From the NCBI GenBank assembly GCA_016858145.1, contig JAEHOE010000093.1:310001-374000 (forward strand): a stretch of 64,000 bases of DNA. The letters are read 5' to 3'. This document shows, piece by piece, positions 12,436 through 23,200 of the stretch. Position 1 is the stretch's first letter. Each line of letters starts with the position of its first letter. Both the position numbers and the translations under genes were made by a program. The notes under the pieces are model-generated. The model was not told the origin of the DNA and searched no databases. It saw nothing but the letters and a program-made list of their open reading frames with translations. Source of the DNA: Edaphochlamys debaryana (lineage: Eukaryota > Chlorophyta > Chlorophyceae > Chlamydomonadales).

Positions 12436-13483
12436 GGGAGGAGGGCCGGCGGTGGTGGATGAAGCTCGCGCTTGCTGAGACGCGTGGGTGCGTGCTGGCG
12501 GGGCAGGAGAGGTGGAGGCAGTCTGGAGTGGGTTGTGTGTCCACTCCCGGCTTGGGTGAAGGACTGTGTGGTATTGGTATGTGTGGGGTGAGGGGTGGCG
12601 GCACGCGTGTGCTGACGGCGGCTGGCCTAGGCGGCACGTCGGGGGCATCCGGTGGGGTGCTGCTGGGATGGAGTTGGGGTGCGAAGCCAGCGCCCGGGAG
12701 AAAGCATAGGGGATGGGCATTGGCGCGCAGGGTGGCGTCTGTCCTAGGCTGAGGGCAGCGGAACCCAGAGGAAAGAGGGAGGCTGGTGCGTCGTGCGCTC
12801 GGCCTGGATGATGTGATTGGAGGATGGTTGGCAGGACGCGAGGGTTGGGGGATTGCAGGTGCGGGACGGCGGCATGCGCCCTCTGCAGCATCCCGTGCGC
12901 ATTACTCCCATGCGCATCAACCTGCTGCTGGTGATGATGGCCTCGGGGGATGGGTGGCTGGGCTACTGCCAGCAACGCTCGCTGCCCTGTAACGCCAGCA
13001 AGGGGTCGAGCGCTTTGGGGAATGGAGGGCTTGCCATGCCGCGGTTAAGCTTGTTGAGCGCGCTGCATGTACGCTGCTTGGTCCTCTCTCATCTGCACTC
13101 CAGGCATCGTCCAACAGCACCTTAACGAGGCGGGGTACTCGAGTGAGGCTTATGCGCGAGTTCCACGCAGTTCCATGCCCAGATCGACTCCCCCAGGGCA
13201 CTCCTCCACCAGGGCCAGCGGCCTGGGATTCGTCCGTCTACCGTTAGTCCAGCGATTCAGCGAATCTACAGGGGCGCCGGGAAGTCCATCTGTTGTCCGT
13301 GTCTCATCCACACATCTTGACGCAGTTCAGGCTCACATCTACATCCTCACCAACCGCCTGCCCCGAGCCCATGCACTCGGCCCCCCACTCTCCTTCCGCC
13401 ATGCCCCAGCGCTCATTGTGTCCATAAGCTCCGCCCCTGCTTTCAGTAACCCCCGGCCTCTCGAGCGCCGCACGCACGGACTG
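12436..13483. other. Convergent intergenic region
   Basis: Lies between two genes that end facing each other. TGTAA at 12988-12992 is well placed to end the + strand ankyrin-like transcript. No TTACA (TGTAA on the - strand) was found here for the metalloprotease gene. No other gene is seen. Confidence 0.55.
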
Positions 13484-16400
13484 CTAGCAGACCCCAGCCT
13501 CCATGCAGCTATCCTCCTCGCAGTCCTTGCGCCTGCGCAGAGCGGGGCACAGCAGGCAACAAGTAAGCCGCGAGATTGTGTTGGGCAGCGCCAGCGAAAG
13601 GGTGAGGACTGAAGACCCCTACGCGAGGCTCAGCTTGCGCTGCCTAGCCTACACGAGATAAAGCTGCACCAACGCCTTGGCCGCTGGTGGCATCGCTGCC
13701 GGCCTCACCCGTTGCAGTCATTGTCAAAGTTGTCGTAGCACGTGTTCTCGTCGGTCTCCTCGAGAGCCTTCTCGCCGCTGCGACTGGTGCAGACGCGGAC
13801 CTGGACCGTGCCCTTGGCCGTGTTACGGCTCATGAGGCGTATCCGCACGTACTTGCCCAATGGCTCGCTGTCCGGAAAGGTGAGCAGGCCGGGCTCGCGG
13901 GCCGAGGCCACGAGCTCGGGCCGGGCAGGGGTCCCCTCGTACGACAGATCGCCGTCGTACCGGTGCACGTACACCTGCATGCGGCGTGACACGTACGACA
14001 CGACACGTGCACACGTGAGGCGGTTCCGAGGCCCCGGCACACACGCGGAAGGCAGAGGCCAGGCGCCCATGGCCCCCTGCGCCCTCGCGTAACGCACCCG
14101 GCCAATCAGTTCCGGATCCAAGCCGCTGTCGTACAGCCACGGAGCAGGCGGCGGCGAGGGCGGCGAAGCTGGCGGGTGTGGTTGGTCCGGCGGCGCGAAC
14201 CAGCCGGGGGGCAGGGCGTCGTCGTGGGGAGACTTGTTGCCCTCCGTGTACCCCTCCGGCAGGCGGTACGACAAGATGTACACGGGAGATCGCAGGTATG
14301 GCACGGGTGACGTCATCGCCGGCGTGAGGTTGATGACCACGAGGGAGCTGAGCTTGGCGCTGCGCGGGAGGAGGGTGGATTCCAGGCGGGTCACACCCAT
14401 CCAGGGTTCTTCCCGGTATGGATCGGGACCTGGACCTGGCTCCTCAGTCCCCTCCCCAGACGCCGTGTCCACTTGGGGCCGGCCGCAGCCGCAAGCGTAA
14501 CCCCCGGTCCGAGGGCTGGACTGAGGCCCACGTGACCGGGAACCCGTCTGCCGGTATCCCTCACCTGGTGGCGGGCAGCTCGATGAGCTCCTCGAAGCCC
14601 CCGCTCAGGTTGTAGATGCCGCCCCTGGGCCGGGCCAGGAACTGGTTCCAGCCGGTCTGGGGCGTTGGCAGCACAGGGCAGGGAAGACGGGGCCAAAGGC
14701 CAGAGTTTCTGGCAGCTAGCGAGGCCTCGACACCAGCAGGCATACGATCCTCAGGGCCTTGCTCCCTGCCAGAAAGGAACCTGGGACCAAGGCCCAAGGA
14801 TGGAACCTCACGACCTCTTCCGGGCGCACATTGCCTCATCCCACCCCGTCCTCCCCGCCCTCCCCCGCCCCACCTTGTAGCTGTTGGCCGCGTTGGGGCA
14901 CACCAGTCCCGCCACCTCCCCTGCCGCTCCCATGGGGCAGGAGGCGTCGGCGCGGGGGCCACCCAGTGCGTCTGGGGAGGCGGCCCCCGCGGCGGCCCCC
15001 GCGTGGTCCATACTGTAGGTGTGGGCCAGGTCGTGCATCAGCTGAGCCGCCAGAGCGCCTGGCGTGAGGCTGGGGGTCTGCGGCATGGTGACGACACAGG
15101 GCGCAGATGGGGGGCTTGGTGAGTCTCCCGGTCTCGTGCCAAGAGCGCCACGCCCATTGAAACCGTCCCCCGCCTCGCTAGCCGAGAGCGGCGACTGATT
15201 CCGGCAGGTCGACCGAGTCACCCCACGCGCGCACGCACAAGCCCTCACAAGCCCCCCCTCACCGCCTTGATGAAGACCGGGCAGGGGAAGCGGGTGCTGC
15301 AGCCCACCGACGCCAGTGACGCCCAGGACCGGCAGGCGGGCAGGTCGGGCAGCACGAAGACGCGCCGCAGCGGGAACTCCCGCGTCAGGGGGACCTCCGG
15401 GTGCTCCTGCGGCCAGAGGCGCAGCGTTGGGGGTATAGGACGAAGATGCTGAACTTTGAGGCCACACCAGGGCTGGGCGGAGGTTGCAGCAATGTGGGCA
15501 CAAACCGGCGGCGCAGACCGGCCTGCCCGCCCCGTCCCCCCCCACCCGTCCGTACCCGCCGCACGTAGTCCTCCGCCCACGCCGCCCATCCGAGCAGCTC
15601 CCGATCGGTGCAGCGGTCGGGGTGGAAGGGGCGCCCGCTGGAGGGCGTTCCCTCGCAGGGCACGTCGATGGGACCCACGATGGGGTTCTCGTCAGGCCTG
15701 CAGGGAACGGGCGGCGCGTTTTTTGGTAGGTGGTGGATTGGGTGGCCGGTGTCACCCGCCTCCAAGGCTATGCGCTCGGGCCTGAACCTTGAACGCTCCT
15801 TGGCCCCGTCATGCGGTGTGAAGACCCACCTGAACGGTAGGATGTCGTGGGAGCACGTGTTGAAGAACTGCGGGAGGCTGGGGCTGTGGAGGGCCCTAGT
15901 GTCCGACCAGTAAGGCTCCAGGTCCTGGAGCGAGGGAGGGCGCGGGGGAGTGTATGTCGCGCAGACATTGAGGGCGGCCCTGGAGCCAATTTGGTCCCTC
16001 ACACGAGAGCGCTCTTACGCCTCACCTCCGTGCCCCTCGCCCGCAACCCGTCACGCAGTGCTCTCGCTATTCAACCGCCCCCCTTCCCCTTTGCTGCCCA
16101 GTGGCCACCTGTCGGCTCAAGGGATTGGCCTGGCCGCAGACGTTGAGGATGAAGGTGACGCTCTGCACCCGGCGCGGGTCATCATTTATCCAGTACTCCA
16201 CCCCGGCGACGTAGTAGCTCGTGTACCGCCGCCGCAGGTACGACACCTTGACGTAATCCGAGTCCGGCCCTTCGTCCGGACCGGCCGTCAGGTCCGGATC
16301 GATCGCTTCTAGCCACCGCCGCCGTTCTTGGCCTGAACCACCTCCATCCCCTGTGCTGAACCCGCCAGTATCGGGCTTCCCGAGTGCTTCCCGGAGCTCC

Positions 16401-17585
16401 CGGGAGTGCGCCTGGCGGGCCGTCAGGCGGCGGCGGTGGCCGCTAGTTGCAGCGGCCACCGCGGCGGGCCCCTGGGGCAGGCGCTGCAGGCCCTCCAGGT
16501 CCACCTGGTCACCCGACTCCAGGGCCTGGAGCTCCGGGGACGTGGGGTCCTGCATGGTGGGGTTCGAGGCATGAGGAGTTGCGAATGGAGGGCAGGGCCA
16601 TGAAGGTGGCCCCAGATCGAGAGCTGTGCTGGAACGGATAGATGCAGTGGGTGGCACCGTGTCATGAATGGACCAAGCAGCCCTGGTTCACGCCCTCGTT
16701 CCATCCCATCTCGTCCCGGCCCTGAAGAGCGCGCTTACAGGAGGTTCGAGGCGGGTGAAGGTGAGAGGCGCGACTTGCATCCCCCCCGGGCCCGGCAGCG
16801 GTGTCCCGCCCGAGCTGTAGCCCTGGACGAAGAGCAGTCGGTCGTCGTCCCGGGGTGCCCACAGGCTTGCGGCCTGGTCCGTTCCCGGAGTGTTTCCAGA
16901 AGATTGCCAGCGAGGGTCGGGCTGCGCAGACAAGACCAGGACCAGTTTCCCTGACCCTGGGTCTGCGGAAAGGCGGGAGGATGGGGGCGGGTGCAGGTGC
17001 GGTTCAGGCAGGCCCACGTGGCAAGCGGAAGAGGTCGTCGCAGTGGCGAGATTTCTGACCTGTTTTGTACGGCACCCAAGCAGCCGGCGGCTGAGGAGGG
17101 GGACGTTGTGCGGACGACGGCGGTGGGTGGGAGCCCGCGGGGGGCACCGACCGCCCAGGCTGGGGCTGGGGTATCCCTGGCGGCACCAGTGGTGCTAACG
17201 TTGGCGTGCGTGGACGCCCCGCCGGTGGCGGGATGGCCCTGCTGCGTGGGGGCGGGTGCCGTCGCTTTGGAGGCGGCTTGGGGGTCCGCCAGTGGGTTAT
17301 CCCCGGGTAGCGGAGCGGGGGCGCTGCCTTGCGTCCTCGCCGGCTGCCTCTGCTGCTGCTGACATTTGCGCTCGCAGAAGCGTCCCGGCGTGCCGAACCT
17401 CCGCTGCCAGCAGTGCTCGCGATCAGCGCGAGCGTGATGGCCAGTAGCAGCCGGAGCCGGCACAGCCCGCGACCGCTAAGCGACCGGAGCTGCGCATGTT
17501 CCTCCGTCCAGTGCCCCTGTGAGGAGCGCGCGCCACCGCAGAGCTCGGCGGTGAGCTCATATGTAAGCACTCTACCTTGCTGCAT
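13484..17585 (-). CDS. M11/gametolysin-like metalloprotease with altered zinc motif
   Basis: Exons, high to low: 17585-17060, 16962-16739, 16549-16109, 15924-15830, 15697-15556, 15406-15263, 15077-14874, 14656-14565, 14515-13709, 13532-13484 (about 907 residues). Gametolysin-like blocks appear in order: NVCG, FFNTCSHD, VGPIDVPCEGTPSSG, then HDLAHTYSMDH (residues 539-549), a Trp-rich C-terminal domain, and the DNDCNG tail continuing into a last exon of 49 nt. The three zinc-binding His are present, but the catalytic Glu is Asp and the later Gly is Ser. Residues 44-58 form a short hydrophobic N-terminal anchor or signal segment before a Pro-rich linker. The start could instead be at 17669 or other in-frame ATGs. 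The 49-nt intron at 14516-14564 is the least certain junction. Known family role: cleaving cell-wall and matrix glycoproteins. Confidence 0.87.
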
Positions 17586-18438
17586 TAGGTCGAGGGCTGG
17601 GGCGCACCCACATTCTTGGTGTGACCGCACATCTTCAGCCAAGAACATTTCCCAAGACCTCATTTGCATTCATGTAAGTCCTCAGTCCTGAATGCTTCTT
17701 AGCCAGGCGTGGCACCATTCTTGCTACATACGTATGGTGGGCCTGCGACAGCTCGCGAGTAAGGACTAGCTCTTGACGTAGCGGACAGTGTCTTGCACAA
17801 AGTTACTTGTGCACCGGAGCTCGTATGCGCGACACGAAGCTGACCGTGCCGTGAAGGGCGTGCGGGTTTGCATTTCAGTGCGCCCTCCCAGCCCCCCACC
17901 GTGACCTCCCGAACCTGAACCCCCCTACCCCCTCCCCGTCTCTCCTGCCCCCCCCCGCCATGGTCTGCCGTAGCTGTCCAGTAGTCCTCTCCCTCTCCCG
18001 TGTGCGCACATTCACACAACTACATTTTAACCCTCGTACCCGCCCAGGCATCCGGGGCAAATGAGAGGTGAGAGTAGTGAGAGTTGGTGCATGAGTTTGG
18101 GTGCAGACGGATGGTGGATACAGCTGGCAAGAGCTGTGAGAGCATTGTATTGCTCACCTTACATTACTCCTATCGCAAGCGACATGGCGAGCGTTGGGAT
18201 GGGCACACGAGAGAGAGGATTTGCGCTTACACCGCGACGCTCAGCATTGCTTCACAGCGTGACCACAGTCTCTTTCTGCATGAACCGGCAACAGGTTTGC
18301 AACCTTATCACCAGCAACTCCCAACACTTATCGGCTAGTGACAATCCGCCCAAACCTCCACCTCCACATCCATTCTCACATGCTCATCCGCTGGACAAAC
18401 ACCGAAGACGTGGTCACTCAAACGATGAAGTGACGCGC
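17586..18438. other. Leader of the M11 gene and 3' UTR of the LEA-like gene
   Basis: Both flanking genes are on the - strand. TTACA at 18237-18241 and at 18159-18163 reads TGTAA on the - strand, giving the LEA-like gene a 3' UTR of about 0.2-0.3 kb. The lower part should hold the promoter of the M11 gene. No further gene is seen. Confidence 0.55.
18237..18241 (-). terminator. TGTAA poly(A) signal, LEA-like gene
   Basis: First TGTAA on the - strand after the stop at 18439. A second copy at 18159-18163 is a possible alternative end. Confidence 0.6.
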
Positions 18439-19620
18439 TTAGTGGTGGATGCCCAGGCCGTGCTTGGCCTTGTCGGTGATCTCCTCGCCACGGTGGCCGG
18501 CCTGGGGATGGCAGGATGGCGGTGGGGTAAGGTGGGTTTCATTGGCGGGGCAAGGTAGGCTGCAGGGAATGCACTGCAAACATCACGCATACTACATTAG
18601 CATCATTAACTCGATGCAGGAGGTGAGGCGGGGGGCTGTATCGGAAGCTAGGGCTAGAAACAGGGCCCGGAAGTAAGACTCACCGTCTGAGTGCTCTCCT
18701 GGATGCCGTGCTGGGCCTTGGTAGCCTGTGTGGGGGGGCATGAAGCGGCAGAGCAAGCAAGGTCAGAACCGAGCTACAGCAGTGCATATGTCGGCTTCAG
18801 ACATACCGTAGACAACAGTGTGCATCGAGCCAAAGCACGCCGTCGTGCGTACAAGCAGTATCCCGTAAAATGCCCTCCCCTCCTCACTCCCCATGCCCAC
18901 TACTCTCCCGCCCAGGCCTCCACCCACAGCACCCACCATGCTCTCGCTGGCGTGCTGGCCGCCCATGGTGGTCTCCTTGATGGAGTCACCGGTTTGCTGC
19001 GGAGCAGGGGGCAGCAGGGGCGGGGACAGGGTCGAGACAGTCTTGGCAGGTGGAGCGGTCAAGCAGCTGAGAGCAGCTGCCCAGGTGGAGCGCAGAGCGT
19101 ACCCCCGGGAGAACAGCGAGCACGACCACCTTTGACGTCAAAGCCCCGAACCCGCCATCGCAACCCCTTCGCCAACCGAACCAGCCCTCGCCCCGCCCCG
19201 CCCTACTCCACCACGCCCCACCCCACCCCACCTGGGCCGAGTGGTGGGCGCCGGTGAGGGCCTCCTCCACTCGGTGGCCGACCTGGGGGGGGGGAGGGGG
19301 AGGGGGAGGGGAAGGGTGCGCGAGAAGTATCAAGTCGCCGGCAGTGCTACTGAACCCAAACAGCAGGCGCGGCGTGCGGACGCGCGTGCTTGCGGGCAGC
19401 GCTGCCGGTGAGATCCCTAACGCAAGCGCGCCGAGCCATGGCGCGCGGTCTGGGCTGCAGCGCCGGCGCCGGCGCAAATGCTCGCTGGCCTGGCTGCGCC
19501 TAACGCTAGCGGCCCGCGGACCTGCGCCTGGCCCCAGCGCTTCGGCGCAAGCGCCGGCCTCCGCTGCCCCCCCCCCACCCACCCACCCACCTTCTGGGCG
19601 GTCTCCTTGATGGCGTCCAT
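18439..19620 (-). CDS. Small LEA-like hydrophilic protein
   Basis: Five tiny exons, all phase 0: 19620-19591, 19282-19232, 18996-18937, 18725-18684, 18501-18439, giving 81 residues. The peptide starts MDAIKETAQK and repeats related segments (SIKETTMGGQHASES, ATKAQHGIQESTQT, ITDKAKHGLG). It is rich in Ala, Lys, Glu, Gln, His and Thr, has no Trp, and has no long hydrophobic stretch. This is the pattern of group-3 LEA-type stress proteins with amphipathic, disordered helices. The exon calls rest on matching phases, good GT/AG sites, and each exon encoding the same kind of sequence. Inference: a desiccation or stress protectant. It is divergent from the F-box/LRR gene, with 656 bp between start codons. 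The C-terminal exon could be alternatively spliced. Confidence 0.75.
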
Positions 19621-20276
19621 GGCTGCTGGGCCTTGGCTTGGGGAAGAGAAAAGGTTGGAAGGTGGGTTCTGCGAAGCGGGGCGGCGAGGGAGGAGCGGCG
19701 CGGGGGCAGCGGCGCGCGGTGAGCTGGCGCCGAGACGACGAAGCAAGCGCAAGAGGAGCAGCGGAGCGGAGGGCTTGCTGGGGCAGCGTTCCGGGGACGC
19801 ACCGTGTGGTGTGGTGCTGTGCTTGGGGGCTTGGAATGGGCTGTGTTGTGGGTTCTGCTGCGGGCAAAGCGGCGAGGGCTCCATAAATGCTCCGGCAGCG
19901 TTTCGGAACCACGGGTCGGTGTACGGCTTCCGACGTCATGCGCCCTTGGCCCGCAGGAAGCCCGCGCCACCCGCGCGGAGCTGGAAGCCAGGAGCTGCGA
20001 CGCGCGTGCTGCTGCTTGCTGCGAGGAAATGAAACGCTGCTTGTTGCTGCGAGGACCTGGGCCTGCGGAGCTTCAGCGGCGCTGGAGCCGAAGCCGCGCC
20101 GTTTCGCGGCGTGTCGGGCGAACCCACGGGGCGAACCCCCCTGCCGCGCGCGCACCCGGCGCGCGACCCGACGCGCGCGGCTGGCAACGTAGCAAACTCG
20201 TTTCCCTTGACCTTTTGCCACCTTTTCTGCTACCTTTCTTTCCGCCTATGAGCACTCACGCAAGGAGTATGTCGCG
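19621..20276. other. Divergent promoter region
   Basis: 656 bp between the start codons of the LEA-like gene (-) and the F-box/LRR gene (+). No clear TATA box is seen. Short upstream ATGs occur just before 20277 (20248 and 20268, same short frame), so the + gene may have an upstream ORF. Confidence 0.45.
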
Positions 20277-23200
20277 ATGCCGCCGCTCCTCGGCCCGGCA
20301 GCAGCGCTAGGCGCAGCCGGCGTCGCGTGCAGTGGTGGTGTGCTAGCGGCGGCGGCAGAGCAGCAGCGGCAGCGGCGGAGCCATTCCGCCAAGCGCCGTG
20401 GCGGGTCAGAGGCTGCGGCCGGTCGCGAGGAGGAGGCGCAGCCGCCGCAGCAGGGCAGGGCGCGGGCCGAGCTCGGGGGGGATGGCGGAGCCGTCGGCTC
20501 AGCAGCCTGGGCGGCAGCGGGACCCGGTGGCAGAGGACCCAGCGCCGGCGGAGCCGGCGGAGGTGGCGGAGCCGGCAGCGGAGGCGGCGGAGATGGCGGC
20601 GGCGGGCAGGAGGCCGCTGGCGGCGGCAGCGGCAGGAGCGGTGGTGGGTGGGGCGGTGAGCCTGGTGACCTGGCTCCTGGCGGCGATGGCCGACGCAGCG
20701 GCGACGGCGGCGGCAGGCGACCCGGCGGCGCCGCCAGCACCGCCGCCGCCGGCGCAGCTCTGGACCAGCGCGCTGGCGAGCGCAGCGCTGCTGGCGGCGA
20801 CGCTGACGGTGGCGGCGGCGCCGGCGCGGGCGCTGCGGGTGGTGGTGTGGTGGGTGGAGCGAGCGGCGCCGGCGGCCGGCAGCGGAGCGGCGGGCTGAGC
20901 GGCAACGGCGGCGGCGGCAGTGACATCGGCGGCGGCAGCGGCAGCGCTGGTGCGGTCAACCGTGGGCATCCAGGCTTGGGGGTGGATGAGTTTCGGTCGC
21001 TGGGTGGCGGCGCGAGCCTCCGCCGCCACCGTGACGCCCGCCGCCAGGGCAGCGGCGCGCTGGCGGGAGCGCCGCGGCGGCTGGCGGCGGCGCTGCTGCG
21101 GCCGCTGGTGCACGCGGAGCACCGGGAAGCCTCCGCCTCCGCCACCTCCACCACCGCCGCATCCGCCTCCGCTGCCGGCGGGACGGCTGCCGGCAGGCCA
21201 GGCGCTGACGCCGAGGCACCGTGCCGACCTGTGCCGCCGCAACCCTTGGCTCCAGGCGAGGCGGAGCGTTTGTCGGAGTCAGGCGACAGCGGCTTGGGGG
21301 CCGCAGCGCTGGGGTCGGCGGGCCGTGGTGGAACCTGCGGAAGCGGCCAGGAGGGGGGCGCCGATGTGGTGGATGGAGAGTCGACGGAGCTGGTGAAGGC
21401 TGTCCAGCTGAGGGCCGCAACGGTGGCGGCGGCGCAGGCGGTAGCGGCGCGGCAGGGCCTCTGGATGCCAGCGCTGCCGCCGCCATCGCCCCTGCGGCCG
21501 CCAGCGCTGCCACCGGCGCCGCCAGCTGTTCCGCCCCCGCTGCCATCGCCGCCAACCCCCAAGGGAACCGCGTCTCCCCAGGCCGAGGCTCCTGCCTCCT
21601 GCCACCTGCCGCCGCCGGCGCTGCTGCCGCCGCCGTCAGCGAGCCTGCTCATGGCGCCGTCAACCCCGCCCCGACCTGCACCGGGCCAAAGCGCGCCGTC
21701 GGCTCGCCGTGTGCTCCCGCCACCACCACCACCACCACCACCACCACCACCCCTTCCACCAATGCAGCCTCCCACTATAGCACAGGCGCCCGCACAACCA
21801 ACCGAAGCGCCGCCCTCAACGGCGCCGTCCCGCGCACCGCAGCCGGCGCTGCCGGGGCTGCCCTCTTCCAGCACGCCAACACCGCTGTCCCCGCCGCCGG
21901 CGGCGGCCACGGAAAGGCAAGTTGGCGGCGATGGCGGAGGTGGCGGCAGCTGGGAGGCGCTCCCCCACGCGCTGCTTGTGGCCGTGGCCCGCGCCGCCAC
22001 GGCGCCGCCGCTGCCCGTGCTACAGCCGTCGTACGGCCCGCCTGCCTACATGCTGCAGGTGAGTACGTGATGGACGAGCTCCGCACCCCTGTGGACGCCT
22101 GCTTGGGATTCTACGGAGCGGCAGATAGAGCTGGGCGGGGTGGTGGTGCTCACAGCCGACCCCACCCCTCGTGACCGGTCTCAACACGCCGCCACGTTTC
22201 TGCAAACCTTTGCTGTTTAAGCTCTGCCACCCGCGCCCGTGCCTCACACGCCATGCCGGAACCCCCTAACCCGCCACAGCCGCTGCCCGTGCCGTACGGC
22301 GTGTTGGACGAGCACCTCATCCCCGCCGTACACTCCACCGTTGGCCCCGCCGGCACCTCCAGCGGCGAGTTCGCAGCAGGGGCACCGCGCCGGCGGCGGC
22401 GGGACCTGGTGGCGGCGGCGGCGGCGGCGGCCAGGAGGTCGGCGGCGCCGCCAGCGCCGGCGGCGACGCTGGCGGCGCTGCGGCTGGTGTGCCGGCGCTG
22501 GCGGCGCGCCGCCGATGAGGGCGTGGAGGCGCTGTGCCCGGGCCGCTGGCCGCACCGAATCGTGGGGTGAGCACGTGTGCCCTGGGCCGAAGGGCGGGAC
22601 GTGGGTGTGGGTCGAGAGGGGAAACACCATTCAGTCCCCTGACCGGGCGCGGGTGTCAGCGCCTCTATCGCTGTGCTATGCTGGCCCGCCTCTAGGGCTC
22701 TGGCAAAAAGCGGGAAGCGGGTTAGTCAGTCAGTCTCTACTGCCGCGTTGCCCCCTTTTGTGTGCGTCTCCTTGCGACACCCTCAAACCCCTTTCTCCGC
22801 CCATCCCCGCAGGCTCAGCCGCTTCCCCTGCCTCCGCCGGCTAGACCTGGGCGCCCTCGGGGCCGACCCCGCGCCCCTCAGCCGCGTGGCCACGCTCCTC
22901 GCCTACCTGGCAGCGGGCGCACAGCCGCCGCCGCCACCGCCGCCGCCACCCGCCAGCCCACAGCCCCCACCGGTCGCGTCTGCACGTGCAGCAGCGGCAG
23001 AGCGGGAGGGCGGCGAGGGCCGGCAGGGGCGCGGGGTGGGAGGGGGGCAGGGGCCCGCGGAGCCGCCACGGGGCATGCTGGGCGGTATGGCAGCGGGAGA
23101 GCTGGGTCTGCGCGAGGGCCTGCTGCACCTCACCCTCAGCAAGGAGGGCCTTGTCGCCAGCGGGTGGGTGGGTGAGGGTCCCTGCGTGAGGGCATTGGCG

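Noticed and set aside
20246..22000. 584-codon open frame on the - strand
   Set aside because: Pure by-product of high GC opposite exon 1 of the F-box/LRR gene; it has no domain and its codon endings are unlike real genes here.
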